Below, in pieces: positions 1 to 12,700 of a DNA stretch of 64,000 bases (positions within the stretch are counted from its first letter, which is position 1; each line of letters starts with the position of its first letter). Position numbers and translations under genes: made by a program. Under the pieces are notes generated by a model that was not told the origin of the DNA, made no database searches, and saw only the letters and a program-made list of their open reading frames with translations. This stretch comes from Trileptium ribeirensis (lineage: Eukaryota > Nematoda > Enoplea > Enoplida > Thoracostomopsidae), in contig JASANE010005263.1 of the NCBI GenBank assembly GCA_030248225.1, positions 62,001 to 126,000 on the forward strand. Direction: 5' to 3'.

Positions 1-686
1 TGGTGCTTCTACTTCAGTTCAATTTACCAACTTTACAAGCGCACTGGCTTGTACCTGACTCAGTTTATGTTAGCAAAGCATACGCTATGTACTTCTACAT
101 AAGCCGTACTCTGTTACCGAGGTAAGTAAAGTAATGTTATCTGCAACGCAGCCAGAAACTCCTTTCGTGACAATGACCTGTATTGAAACTGTGCGAGCAG
201 TATCACAGTTTGCCTAATTTATAGCACTCTGATTAGAAAGTTATCATCATTGTCATCTAACTGACGAGCAATGTTTGTCCAGCGCTAGCCTAAACAGTGT
301 CTCTTACCACTGATCAGAAAATTACTTCCTATATATTAATTTCTCTTAGAATCATACAAACCAATAATTTCAAGTTTCCTACAGAACAACTTGTAACAAA
401 CGTATAGGGAGGCGACTGGGGACAGAGCTAAAGTGTTTATTCTACATTCCTTGCGTTGTAAGCACATTCAATTTGACGCAGTATACGCAAGGGTGTATAG
501 CGGAAGACATTTTTTGCTCTGGGTGTCCAAAAACCGACATATTGATCGATAAATAAACATTATTAGCTTACTCAGTCTCTTTAAAGTTTCAGAAAGGCAA
601 TAATGCCACCGCAATACATTGAGTTTAATGTAAAGGTTATTTTAATGCATTTTAAATCCACTATACCTTAATATCTTCCTTCATCA
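1..686. other. No gene recognised
   Basis: AT-rich sequence, presumably part of the AP3D1 intron upstream of exon A. I see no conserved coding block, tRNA or repeat match to the rest of the window. Confidence 0.5.
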
Positions 687-711
687 GTTTACTATGTTTA
701 AATTTCGAAGA

Positions 712-782
712 CCAGGTTCCGGATCCGGTTTAAATGGACGGTTCCGGTTGCTGGTTCCGGTTCCGGTAAAGTTCGGTTCCTG
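712..782. repeat. GGTTCCGG-rich simple repeat
   Basis: Short degenerate repeats of GGTTCCGG/CCGGTT. The same motif recurs at 10961-11015 (ATTCCGGTTCTGGTTCCGGC), suggesting a small dispersed element or decayed microsatellite. Confidence 0.6.
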
Positions 783-886
783 TTATTCCCGGATATATAT
801 ATATTCACTATTTGGTATGCTGTTGCCATCCAAATTATATTGGACATTGGGGTTGTTTTGGCCGAAATGGATGCAAGAACACTTTT

Positions 887-1466
887 CTACGTTGAACTCC
901 ATGCCAGAATCTGCAGCCCACTGTGCCTTATGCCACCTAAATCTGTCGCCACATCTACGGTATATAGGTAGGAAAACGTGTTAGTATGAAGTCGTCTACA
1001 CAGTATGGTATCATCAGTGAATTTTAGTACCATGGATGAAGTGTACTCGTCAATATCGTTTATATAAAATAGGAACAAAACAAGCCCTAATACAGACCCT
1101 TGAGGCACACCACTGCCGACTGGTGCCCACGCACTACGACTACCGTTTACTGCAACAGATTGAGACCGCCCTGACAGAAACGATTTTAGCCAGCCTAGGG
1201 ATGGATCCTGAATACCGCAAGATTGTAACTTTTGCAGAAGTGGCGCATGAGGGACTCGGTCGAAGGCCTTACGCAGATCCAAATAAACAACATCGACGTT
1301 GTCGCCGCTATTTATCACTTCAATTAGCAATCAACGAATATCAGCAATTGTAGTTCGCAAGAACGACCTTTCAAAAAACCAAACTGCGAGGAATGTAGTA
1401 TATTATTAGTACTCGCATATTCTACCAATGCGTTTGCCACAATCTTCTCCATCACCTTAGATATCG
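887..1466 (-). pseudogene. CR1-like non-LTR retrotransposon reverse transcriptase fragment
   Basis: Minus-strand RT domain of a LINE. Block order: SKVMEKIVANALVEYAS and SSQFGFLKGRSCELQLL (about 1466-1335), then after a one-base frameshift near 1330, VVYLDLRKAFDRVPH, GSGVPQGSVLGLVLFLF and LKFTDDTIL. The catalytic FADD box reads FTDD. RT copies LINE RNA into DNA at the target site. Only the palm/finger part remains, with no endonuclease and no clear 3' end, so the copy is dead and truncated. CR1/L2-like is the best family guess from the FGF.KGRSC…QLL and LD..KAFDRVPH signatures. Confidence 0.85.
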
Positions 1467-3657
1467 ATGAGGCCAAGAGCCCAAAAATACCTATATAACT
1501 CTAGTGGTTGCGGATATATTGCCATTTTTGTGTATTTTGGGTCCCATGGACTCATTGAAAACCGCTTTTTGACCAAACTGGGTAATGTAAGTGATGACAA
1601 CAGCAGCATCCCAGTGGAGAATGAATTGTTTTACAAATTGAGACCCAAATACCTATATATATATAACTTTAGTGGTTGCGGATATATTACCATTTTCGTG
1701 TATTTTGGGTCCCATGGGCCCAGGGTTTTTTCAAAATTCACGCTGTGCTAAAATGTGTTTTTTGAAATATATATACCTCTGTTTTTATTAACCAGCAAAT
1801 ACCCAAATACCCTGTTTTAGCGTTACAGGGAAAGTCAATCAATAATTAATCGGCTACTAGCAATTTTATATTAATGCATGCAATATATATTTATACAATG
1901 GACCAATCAGTTATATTTAGCACTAATTTCTGAATTTATAGACTTAGGTTCCACAGTTATAAACATGGTCAGTTTATAAGTATTCAGCTTTTTAAAATTT
2001 ATGTTTTTGTAACCTTTTAATCAAACAGTTCAGGTGTGCTAAATTTTGTGTTTTTTGAAATTTAGGTGTGTTTTTGCACACAAAAAATAACCCTGCATGG
2101 GCCCATTGAAAAACCGTTTTGAGCCAACCTGGCAATGTAGGTAATGACAAAAGCAGCACACCGTTGTAGCTACATAGAAGATGAATCGCTCTACAGAAAG
2201 ATATCAAACACACCAATATATAATCCTAGTGGCTACGGATATTTGCCATTTTCATATATATCGAATCCCATGGGACCATTTTGGAACCTGTATTGACCCA
2301 AACCCTGCTTGTTAACCAAACTGCATAGAAAAGTAGCTTTTATATTACAGACTCGTATATGCTAATTTGTTCTACAAAATGAGCCCAAATTGGCTCAAGC
2401 CGGTTGTCGAGTTAACATAATTGTGTTGCATCGGGACCCGATCCGAGCTCGTCTGGCCCGCTTTTTTGGGGCAAGATATTGGAATCTGGCTTCTTGCCTA
2501 ACCAAAACGCAGAAATAGAGATTCAAGCTTTCAAATGAGCTATCTCGCAAGTCAGTCCGCCCAGCTGAAGTTGAATTATTCCTGTTGCCCCCCTCCCAAA
2601 CAAATCCAGAAACGGACATCGTCGAAATTTACTACTCTGGCCAGTGAGAATTTTTTGCTACGTTCGTTTCACTCACTAAACTAAGAATTCAATTAAACAC
2701 AGCTTGTTATAGGTGATTACATAAAATGACGACTTATAAATGAAATCACGCTCGCCCTTTTTCAACGTTGCATGCGAGATACTATATAGTTATATACTGT
2801 ATATTAAAGTTACGACTCCTTATAAAATATGCAATTCCGGTTTTGGTGGTGGTCTTGGTTTCGGCTAATCTAGGTTGTGGTTATTCCCTGATAATTGTAA
2901 CTAGGAACTTGTCTCATCACCAAGGTGGTAAATTTTATGAAAATGCTATTTACAGAGATGTAAACAGCTATATTGAGCATCAGCTTACAGAGTGAGCCGA
3001 ATATCACCCATTTGCGTAATTAGTTGAAGATATATACCAGCTTATTGCGCATTAAGGGACTAAAAGCTTTATAAATGAGACCAATAACGCACATATAGTT
3101 TGAACGGTTATGGAAATATCTCCCATAAATAGTAGCATGTGCTAATATTTATAGGATGAATTGCTGTACAAAATGAAACAAATAAAACCCGTATATATAA
3201 CTCGCGTGGTTATTGAGATGTATTGTCGTTTTGGTGAGTTTTGAGTCTCATGTGTCCATTTAAAACCCATTCCGACATAAATCCTACATTCAAAAGAGCC
3301 ATTAGTTAAGCATATCTAAGATTTATAGAGGCTTATTTGTTGCACAAAATAGGCTAATTTGACTCAGGTATATATTTGAACAAATTGTAGATATATATAC
3401 AATAAATAACGCGGTTTTTGGGCCCCTTCGCCACCTGAACACCTTCGACACATTTTTTCGAAGAAAAGATGTTACTTCAGCTCAACCAAAGGGCACAAAT
3501 AGAGATTTCAAGCTTTCAGATGAGTTATCGCGCGAACCAATTCGCTCAGGCAAAGTTGAGTTATGCGTATCACCCTTGCAGTTTCACTGTTATACGACGA
3601 GTAAGAATTCTTCGCTTCGCTCGTTTAAGCTGCACTCAGAATTTAATTGACTTTTAG
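1467..3657 (+). repeat. Repeat family D, tandem-like copy ending beside exon A
   Basis: Degenerate direct repeats of a block containing GGTTGCGGATATATT…TATTTTGGGTCCCATG (about 1510, 1676, 2233, 3205), GCTACATAGA, and a terminal block CAAGCTTTCAAATGAGCTAT. Related copies are at 14110-15015, 55680-56590 and inside the foldback arms (30030-30200, 30790-31050). The last ~55 bp (about 3600-3650) also match 2633-2695. No coding capacity was seen. Confidence 0.7.
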
Positions 3658-3753
3658 GCAAAATACATTGCTCAATGCATTGATGAAATAAAAGCTGAGC
3701 TCAAACAGGACAATGTAGCGGTTAAAGCAAATGCTGTCGCAAAATTGACTTAT
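3658..3753 (+). CDS. AP3D1: AP3D1 exon A (start of trunk)
   Basis: 32 codons beginning AKYIAQCIDEIKAELKQDN, the near-invariant first trunk helix region of delta-adaptin (human residues about 33-64). Acceptor is ...GACTTTTAG at 3657, donor GTAAGT at 3754; phase 0 at both ends. The preceding exon, which should carry the initiator Met and the basic RGIRN segment, was not found in 1-3657 and is inferred to lie upstream. Only about 7 nt separate the exon's acceptor from the end of a repeat of family D. Confidence 0.95.
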
Positions 3754-6700
3754 GTAAGTGATTTTATTTATTACTGTCACGGTATGGCGAACTGGATTGT
3801 CGATGTAACGTTTTTATTGACACTGTATATAGCGCATACGTGCCGATATTTTATCAGCTTTACATGCTGGTTTGTTGGTTAACTTGTGAAGCTGAGTAGG
3901 TGTAATATATATTTTTAAAATCCAGCTAAAATCTGTTTTGCATAACCTGGCTTCTCTAAACAAAAGGATGGGGCTTCTGTATTTCCACCTCCTCCTGGTT
4001 CCCCATTTCATGACCGTAGGTAAATTTTTGCATTATTCAGTTCATATATACCCTCCCAAGGCCTCCGCAGTAGATTTTCATCGCGACAAAAAAATTGCTT
4101 GTTGTCCCCTGTTGGGTCAAATAAATTGCGAATTGCTGTTATATTTCTATTAGAAAACCTAATTTTTCACTGCGCAACTTTGCCGTGTTAGATATAAATA
4201 AGTACAGTTAGTCTTTAAAGATAACAAAAATTATTTAACGTTTTATAACAGTTACAGTACTTTATTGTCCAACAGCTCCACTGTCGGACATCCCATATGA
4301 CAGGGGAATCGTTTGTTTCAAGTCCCCAGTTCCGAACCCCAATGGAAGTATGAATGTGGCATTTTGGAGTCAGGAGCGTCGCAAAGGGGACACTTTTGCT
4401 GGCACACGCAAAAAATTAACCTACAGGTATAACATAATGACTGTGAACGACCAGCCCCGCTGCCACTTCTTAGCTGCGCGCCCCACTTTTCAAGAGCTTG
4501 CGACACCCTTGTTTAAAGAAGCCGGATAAATAAGCTTTCGGCTGTGGAAAAATTAAAATGTAAGTCATATTGAGCATTTTTTCAAATCCGAAGGCAACAA
4601 TAACTCGGTCGGCGTTGATTATGAATGGTGTACTGATAAGGTATCTGCGATCAATACGCATAAACAAAAATGGGAATTATGTCTTGTAGTCATTCGACTT
4701 AAATTTTTTGCCTTTACAATTGAAAATTCATCCCCTTTAAAGTCAAACATCTAGTCATTTTTGCATCCGGATTCACCCCAACGACATAATACTTTAACTT
4801 CAGGTCTTTACGCACATATGAGACAACCTTTGTAGTATAATTTTGCCACTTTCAAACACAACAGCCGGAAACGCCATCATTCTTGCTGTAATATTTAAGC
4901 TTGATATCTGCCGTGGAGCTTATTACTATACGACCGCCTAACGGACGAAGTATATGCTCTTGCCTACATATATACTCATTTCAATGCGAAGCTAACAAGC
5001 ATTTGTTTGAATTGCACATTGATAAATTTTACCGTGTCCGCCGGTCCGTACGGATGGTGTATTTTTAATTATCCCATGTATGAAAGAAGAAGTTATTCCT
5101 GTATTTTTTTTGCATATGGTAGCGTACTGTCTCGCACGTGACCTTATATGGGTTCATCTATGCAACCCACCCATTGGATATGGTACGCTCGTTAAAATGT
5201 TTTCCGGAAAACATGCGGACAGCGCTCGGTCAGGTCGTGCCCGCATAGAGAAAACAAACAAGAAAACTCAAGACCACCATAACCTCAAACATAAATAAGG
5301 TCCTACTGAAAATTTTGTTTTTTTTAACTTTTAAAGCGTCAACTTCTTTCTTATGCGAGGCTATTTAACTTTTTAGGGGTCAACCTCTTTCTTATGGAAG
5401 GCTATTTTTTGTAAGAGGGCCTGTGTAGTGAGGGAGTGCACGCGCCGGTAGTATGGCAGAGTGGGCCTGCGGCCCACGTTTTTCCGGAAAACATTTTTTT
5501 AAGTTATGACATTTGTAAAAAAATACAAACTTACTCTGTTTTTACATTGCTCGTTTGGTATTATTTTCCCTTTGTTTGTTGTTTCATTTGTATTTATCGA
5601 ATGTAATTATTGCTAGACAACAGCGTGCAGAACATTTTTTATTCGGCAAGAGTTGGGGAATCCCATCCTAGCGGGGGTGTACCGCACTGAAATTTTATTT
5701 TTTGCTGTCAACATTTCCCCAGGCTGATGGAAACAAAAATCTATCAATATTCAAGATGTCGTCTCCGAAATATGACAAATTTCTTTTCCAAAACTTGGGA
5801 TATTAAGATAGTTTAAGGGAGTACATCTCCTTTGAAAAAGTTCGTCGATTCGTTCGGCATGTATGTTTGTTTTAAAGAAATGAAACAAAAAATGTTTGTC
5901 AAAATCCATGAAGCAGTTTAGAAGCTACAACATGAAAACCTCTAAAATGACACTATTTTTTTAATTTAAAGGGGGTGGGTTGTGAAAATAGCGTAGGGGA
6001 TGCCCAAAAATATTGTTCCTGCATTCTCATATCGATTTACTACCCAACAAAAAACTGCATAAAAATCCATAATGTCCAATACACTAAAAGAAACAAAATA
6101 AAAGTATTTTGTCAAAATCCATCAAATTGTCCTCGAAATACTACAAATTTTACGGTTTTTCAGTTTTGCGAGGGGAATCCCTTCTTACCGGGTCGATTGT
6201 TTCGGTACGTCTTAAAGAAATGAAAACGTTTGCGAAAATCTATGAAGCAGTTTAAAAGTTACAACATTAAAACCTATAAAATGACACTATTTTTTAATTC
6301 AAAGAGAAGCGGGTTGCGAAAAAAGCGTAGGGGATGTCAAAAAATATTGTCCATACATTCCCATATTCGATTTCCTACCCAACAAAAAAACCGCATAAAA
6401 ATGTATAAACGATTTCAAAAGTTATAGTCAAAAATATGTGACAAACCCAAAACTTGGGTCACACACAGACAGACATACGGCAATTATATTATAAGATAGT
6501 CTAAGGGCGGTCCCCCAATTAGCCGGTACATCCCCCTTGCAAAAGTTCGTCGATACTTTCGGCACGTCTTAAAGAAATGAAACAAAAAAAGTTTGTCAAA
6601 GTCCACGAAGTAGTTGAAAACTTACATCATGAAAACCAATAAAATGGCACTATTTTTAATTCAAAAAGGGGGGGGGGGGTTGGGTTGTTTCAAAGGCGTA

Positions 6701-9700
6701 GGGGATGCCCAAAACTATTGTCCATGCATTCCCATATCGATTTCTTACCCGACAAAAAACTGCATAAAAATCCATAATGTCCCACAAACTGAAAGAAACA
6801 AAACAAAAGTATTTTTTAAATCCATCAAATCGTCCGCGAAATATTACAAATTTTACGGTTTTTCAGTTTTGCGAGGGGAATCCCTTCTTACCGGGTCAAT
6901 TGTTTCGGTACGTCTTAAAGAAATAAAAAACGTTTGCGAAAATCCATGAAACAGTTGAAAAGTTACAACATTAAAACCTATAAAATGACACTATTTTTAA
7001 TTCAAAGAGGAGTGGGTTGCGAAAAAAGCGTAGGGTCCAAAAATATTGTCCGTGCATTCCCATATTCGATTTCCTACCCAACAACAAACCGCATAAAAAT
7101 CTATAAATGATTTCAAAAGTTATAGTCAAAAATATGTGACAAACCCAAAACTTGGGACACAGTCAGACATGCGGCAATTATAAGCTGTTTAAGGGGGTCT
7201 CCAATTATGGGTACATCCCCTTTGAAAAAGTTCGTTGGTACTTTCGGCACGTCTTAAAGAAATGAAACAAAAAAGTTTGTCAAAAGCCATGAAGTAGTTG
7301 AAAACTTACATCATGAAAACCAATAAAATGACCCTATTTTTTAATTCAAAGGGGGTGGGGTGTGAAAAAAGCGTAGGAGATGCCCAAATATAGTGTCAGT
7401 GCACTCCCATATCGATTTCCTACCCAACAAAACATAGCACAAAAATCCATAATGTCCCACAAACTGAAAGAAACAAAACAAAGGTATTTCTTAAATCCAC
7501 CAAATCGTCCGCGAAATATTACAAATTTTACGGTTTTTCAGTTTTGCGAGGGGAATCTCCTCTTACCGGGTCGATTGTTTCGGTACGTCTGAAAGAAATA
7601 AAAAACGTTTGCGAAAATCCATGAAACAGTTGAAAAGTTACAACATTAAAACCTATAAAATGACACTATTTTTAATTCAAAGAGGAGTGGGTTGCGAAAA
7701 AAGCGTAGGGGATGTCCAAAAATATTGTTCGTGCATTCCCATATTCGATTTCCTACCCAACAACAAACCGCATAAAAATCTATAAACGATTTCAAAAGTT
7801 ATAGTCAAAAATATGTGACAAACCCAAAACTTGGGACACAGTCAGACATGCGGCAATTATAAGTTGTTTAAGGGGGTCTCCAATTATGGGTACATCCCCT
7901 TTGAAAAATTTCGTCGATACTTTCGGCACGTCTTAAAGAAATGAAACAAAAAAGTTTGTCAAAAGCCATGGAGCAGTTGAAAACTTACATCATGAAAACC
8001 AATAAAATGACCATATTTTTTAATTCAAAGGGGGTGGGATGTGACAAAAAGCGTAGGGGATGCCCAGAAATAGTGTGAGTGCATTCCCATAACGATTTCC
8101 TACCCAACAAAAAATCCATAAACTGTTTCAAAATTTATTGTCAAAAATATGTGACAAACCCTAAACTATGGACACACAGACAAACATACGGCAATTACAT
8201 TGTAAGATAGTTTAAACGAGGGGTCCCCAATTAGGGGGTGGGATGTGTCAAAAAGCGTAGGGGATGCCCAGAAATAGTGTGAGTGCATTCCCATAACGAT
8301 TTCCTACCCAACAAAAAATCGCACAAAAATCCATAAACTGTTTCAAAATTTATTGTCAAAAATATGTGACAAACCCTAAACTTTGGACACACAGACAAAC
8401 ATACGGCAATTACATTGTAAGATAGTTTAAACGAGGGGTCCCCAATTAGGGGTTACATCCCCTTTGCAAAAGTTAGTCGATACTTTCGGCACGTGTTACA
8501 TAAATGAAACAAAAAAGTTTGTCAAAATCCATGAAGCGGTTGAAAAGTTACATCATGAACACCAATAAAATGACACTGTTTTTTAATTCAAAGGGAGCGG
8601 GTTGTGAAAAAAGTGTAGGGGATGCCCAAAAATAGTGTCAGTGCTAGTGATGGGCACGGATATGGATCTTAATATCCGGATATCCGGCAAAACTGCCCGG
8701 ATATTATCCGGATATCCGGATAATCCGGATATCCGGATATGATAAAAAATGTCCGGGGGTAAGGAATTTCGCAAATTTGATCGCATGTTGCTTAGGATGT
8801 GAGGAATTCGAAATTATTGCATTTAAAGCTGGCCGATGAGGACATAATAGCCTTTATCGCCGTCTGCCGGGAGAAGTACTAGCTCACGTTACGCCTTGTC
8901 TGCGTAACCGATAGCTGGCCTGTTTCCAGACTCAGTATAACGTCCGTTTTACGACCTCAACCAAACAGCTCTCGGAATCCTATAATTTTAGTGAGGTTCA
9001 TGTGACCACATAATGCAGCGTTCATTTTAAACTGGTTGCGCCAGATGTAAAAACCGTCACAGCGTTTCGTCGAAACAGTTGTGACATTTAGCTAGCCGCG
9101 CGAGGCCCATGTGAACTCGAAAAGTAGGGCTGGATAAAAACAAACTTGCAAAACTTGTCACAACAACAGTCACAAAAATTAGTAGAAATTCGTTTATTCC
9201 CATCGGCATCCACTTTGTCCTTAAAGTGTGACCGCACATCCTGCGTCTTCTCCGATGAAGACATTGCTACACAACTCAAGAAAATTAAAAGACTAGATCA
9301 GTGAAGTAATATACACCGTTATTTTACTTATTTAGAAGTCTGAAATAAACAGGGTTGAAATCAGTAGAGAGCTAACAATGATGACGTCACTCAGTTTCAG
9401 CGAGCTAGCTACGTAATTACGGCCGTGAGTAGCTAACTTAAGATTCGACAATGGCCGGATATCCGGAAGGCTTCGGATAATATCCGGATATGAAAACATA
9501 TCCGGATATCCCCTGCCCATCTATAGTCAGTGCATTCCCATATCGATTTCCTACCCAACAATAAATCGCACAAAAATCCATAAACTGTTTCAAAATTTAT
9601 TGTCAAAAATATGTGACAAACCCTAAACTTTGGACACACAGACAAACATACGGTAATTACATTATAAGGTTGTTTAAACGGGTTCCCTAATTAGGAGGTA

Positions 9701-12700
9701 CATCATTTGAAAAAGTTCGTCGATACTTTCGTTCGGCGTGTCTTAAAGAAATGAAACAAAAAAGTTTGTCAAAATCCATGAATCAGTTGAAAACTTACAT
9801 CATGAAAACCAATAAAATGACACTATTTTTTAATTCAAAGGGGTGGGTTGTGAAGCGTAGTGGCTGCCCAAAACTATTGTTCGTGCATTCCCATATCGAT
9901 TTTTACCCAACAAAACCGCATAAAAATCCATAAACAGTTTCAAAAATATGTGACAAATTTAAAACTGGGGACACACACCAGCAGACATACGGCAATTACA
10001 TTATAAGACCAGCGCGAAAGCCGGCTTCGGTATGGCAGAGTGGGCCTGCGGCCCACGCATTTTCGGAAAACAGTATTTTTTAAGTTATGATATTTGTAAA
10101 AATATACAAACTTATTCTGTTTTACATCGCTCGTTTGGTATTATTTTCCCTTTGTTAGTTTCATTTATATTTGTGAATGTAATTAGCATGTTGCATAATG
10201 GAATTAGCAAGTTCACGAAGCAGTTAAAAAGATACAACATTAAAACCTATAAAAAAGTTTGTCAAAATTCATGAATCAGTTGAAAACTTACATCATGAAA
10301 TCCAATAAAATGACACTATTTTTAATTCAAAGGAGTGGATTGTGAACTATTGTCCATGCATTCCCATATCGATTTCCTACCAACAAAAAAGTCGCACAAA
10401 AATCAATGAACGGTTTCAAAATTTATTGTCAAAAATATGTGACAAACCCAAAACTTGGGACACACAGACAGACAGACATACATACGGCAATTACGTTATA
10501 AGGCCAGCGCGAAAGCCGGCTTCGGCCCGCTTCGCGCCGGTAGTATGGCAGAGTGGGCCTGCAGCCCGCGTTTTTTAGGAAAACAGTATTTTTTAAGTTA
10601 TGACATTTGTAAAAACATACAAACTTATTCTGTTTTACATCGCTCGTTTGGTATTATTTTCACTTTGTTAGTTTTATTTATTTATATATATCTGTGAATG
10701 TAATTAGCATGTTGCATAATGTAATTAGCAAGTTCATCAAGCAGTTGAAAAGATCAACATTAAAACCTATAAAAAAGTTTGTCAAAATCCATGAAGCGGT
10801 TGAAAAGTAACAGCATTAAAACCTATAAAATGACACTATTTTTTAATTCAAGGAGGGGTGGGTTGTGAATATTGCATTTCCTATTATAAATGTTTTCAAA
10901 AGTGCTGAAAACGATGGATTGGTTTATTTAAACGTATCTGTGACCTATGTACCAGGAGTAACCAGGATTCCGGTTCTGGTTCCGGCTAAGTTTTGACGGT
11001 ATCGAAGTTCCGGTTTCATGTCCTTGGATAACTGTGTAGCGTAGTTTGTGATAAAATTTTATTATTATACCAGATAAAATTAGGTAACACGCTAAATTAT
11101 TGCTGAAACACTAGTTTTGATGCTACTTTGTATCATAAAAATATATTATGTCTTTGAGTTTATTCAGACACTTGGTAGTCTGTTTTAATTTCTCAGCACA
11201 CACATATCGACCTCTACTAAAGTATATAAGTAAAGGCACAAAGAAATAACGCTAATCGACCAAGCATTCGCATATTTATAACTTTTGAAGTACAGGGTAG
11301 TCTTGGATTTGTTAACTACGTCGTTACTTGCGCTAGGGCCGAACTGTTCCTGCTTAGTATCTTCCGACAACTATACTGCGAAATGTGTCTCAATATATGA
11401 CAATGTCAAGTGTTTCACATTACTGAGGACTAACTAAGGACAGTAATTTACTCGGTGGGGGGAACTGGGCTTGTTTGTGTTTGTCGCATACTTTGGGTCC
11501 TTGGTTTCATGTTAAGAAATTTGCGGTTACTTCCAGCAGGATTTTTCTTCTAATCATACTGAACTTGTTATTCGTAACCTAATAACATAACGACTTGGGC
11601 GGCAAGGCAACGTTCTAAATTTATAAAATCACAGCAATAAAATTCTAATTTTACGAAAACAATTTTTACGTTGTAGTGCTTACCGAATTGTCTTCTTACG
11701 ACATAAGCACAGTCGCATTAATCGTATCCAACTACCCAACTCTTATGGGAAAATCTATAACACCATCTAGCTATCAACCTGGCTAGAAAGAACTCAGGAA
11801 ATTATAGTCGGTGTCTGAGCCGGGGGGCCCCGGCTCACTTGCCGGGGGTGCCGGATTTTGCCGGGGGGGCAATTTTCTTGCCGGATTTAGTCGCGTTTAG
11901 ACGTAAATTTTTCTCAGAAGGGGCCTTTGAGCCGGGGGTACCCCAATTTTTGTCCCGGGTTCCCTCCGTTTTGCCGGGGTGCAACCGAAAATGTCGGCCC
12001 CCCACTTTGGACTAGCCAGTCAACGTACAACAAATTATTGAAAAAATGTCAAAGATCACAAACTTTTGCCCTGATTTTGAATTTATAGCCCTGCGTGGCA
12101 CCTTACAGGGACAGCAAAACACCTGACGTACTGTTAAAATAACGAAACCATCCTGTTTCACCCGAAAAATAACCATTATATACTCATTATGCATCCATAA
12201 AGATCGAGAAGCTCATTAATACTTTTGATTTTACTTTATTAATAAGACCCGGTTTCGGTTCCAGTAAAAAATCGAAGCTCCAGGTCTTGTTAATGTATTG
12301 CTATGTAAACTTTTCGGAATGGTATTGTACACCTGGGACTTCTCCCAGAGCCATGCATGATTTCGTGATATTCATTCCAATGCTGTAATTTCCTTAATCT
12401 GTGATTATCAAGGTTTTCGACGATGCTGAAAACGACAAAATGTTTGCCTTGAATGTATCTGTGACCGATGTAGTACCCATTTTTAAACCGCACTGTATCA
12501 TCTGGAACCGCACTCTGCTTGAACCGTGTATAATTTCGTGGTTTCCAATCTAATGATGTAATACCATTCGAATGTCAATGTATTATTGTTTCAGCTTCAA
12601 ATGTTGGGGTACGACATGAACTGGGCCGCTTTTAATATCATTGAAGTAATGAGCTCGCCGAAGTATACTTACAAGGTGAGTTTTGTTTATTTGTGCAGAA

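Noticed and set aside
6614..6949. 111-codon frame and similar ones at 5975-6223, 7380-7592 and 10032-10697
   Set aside because: All are the same family E array read in one frame, with Lys/Asn-rich AT-driven composition and no domain.
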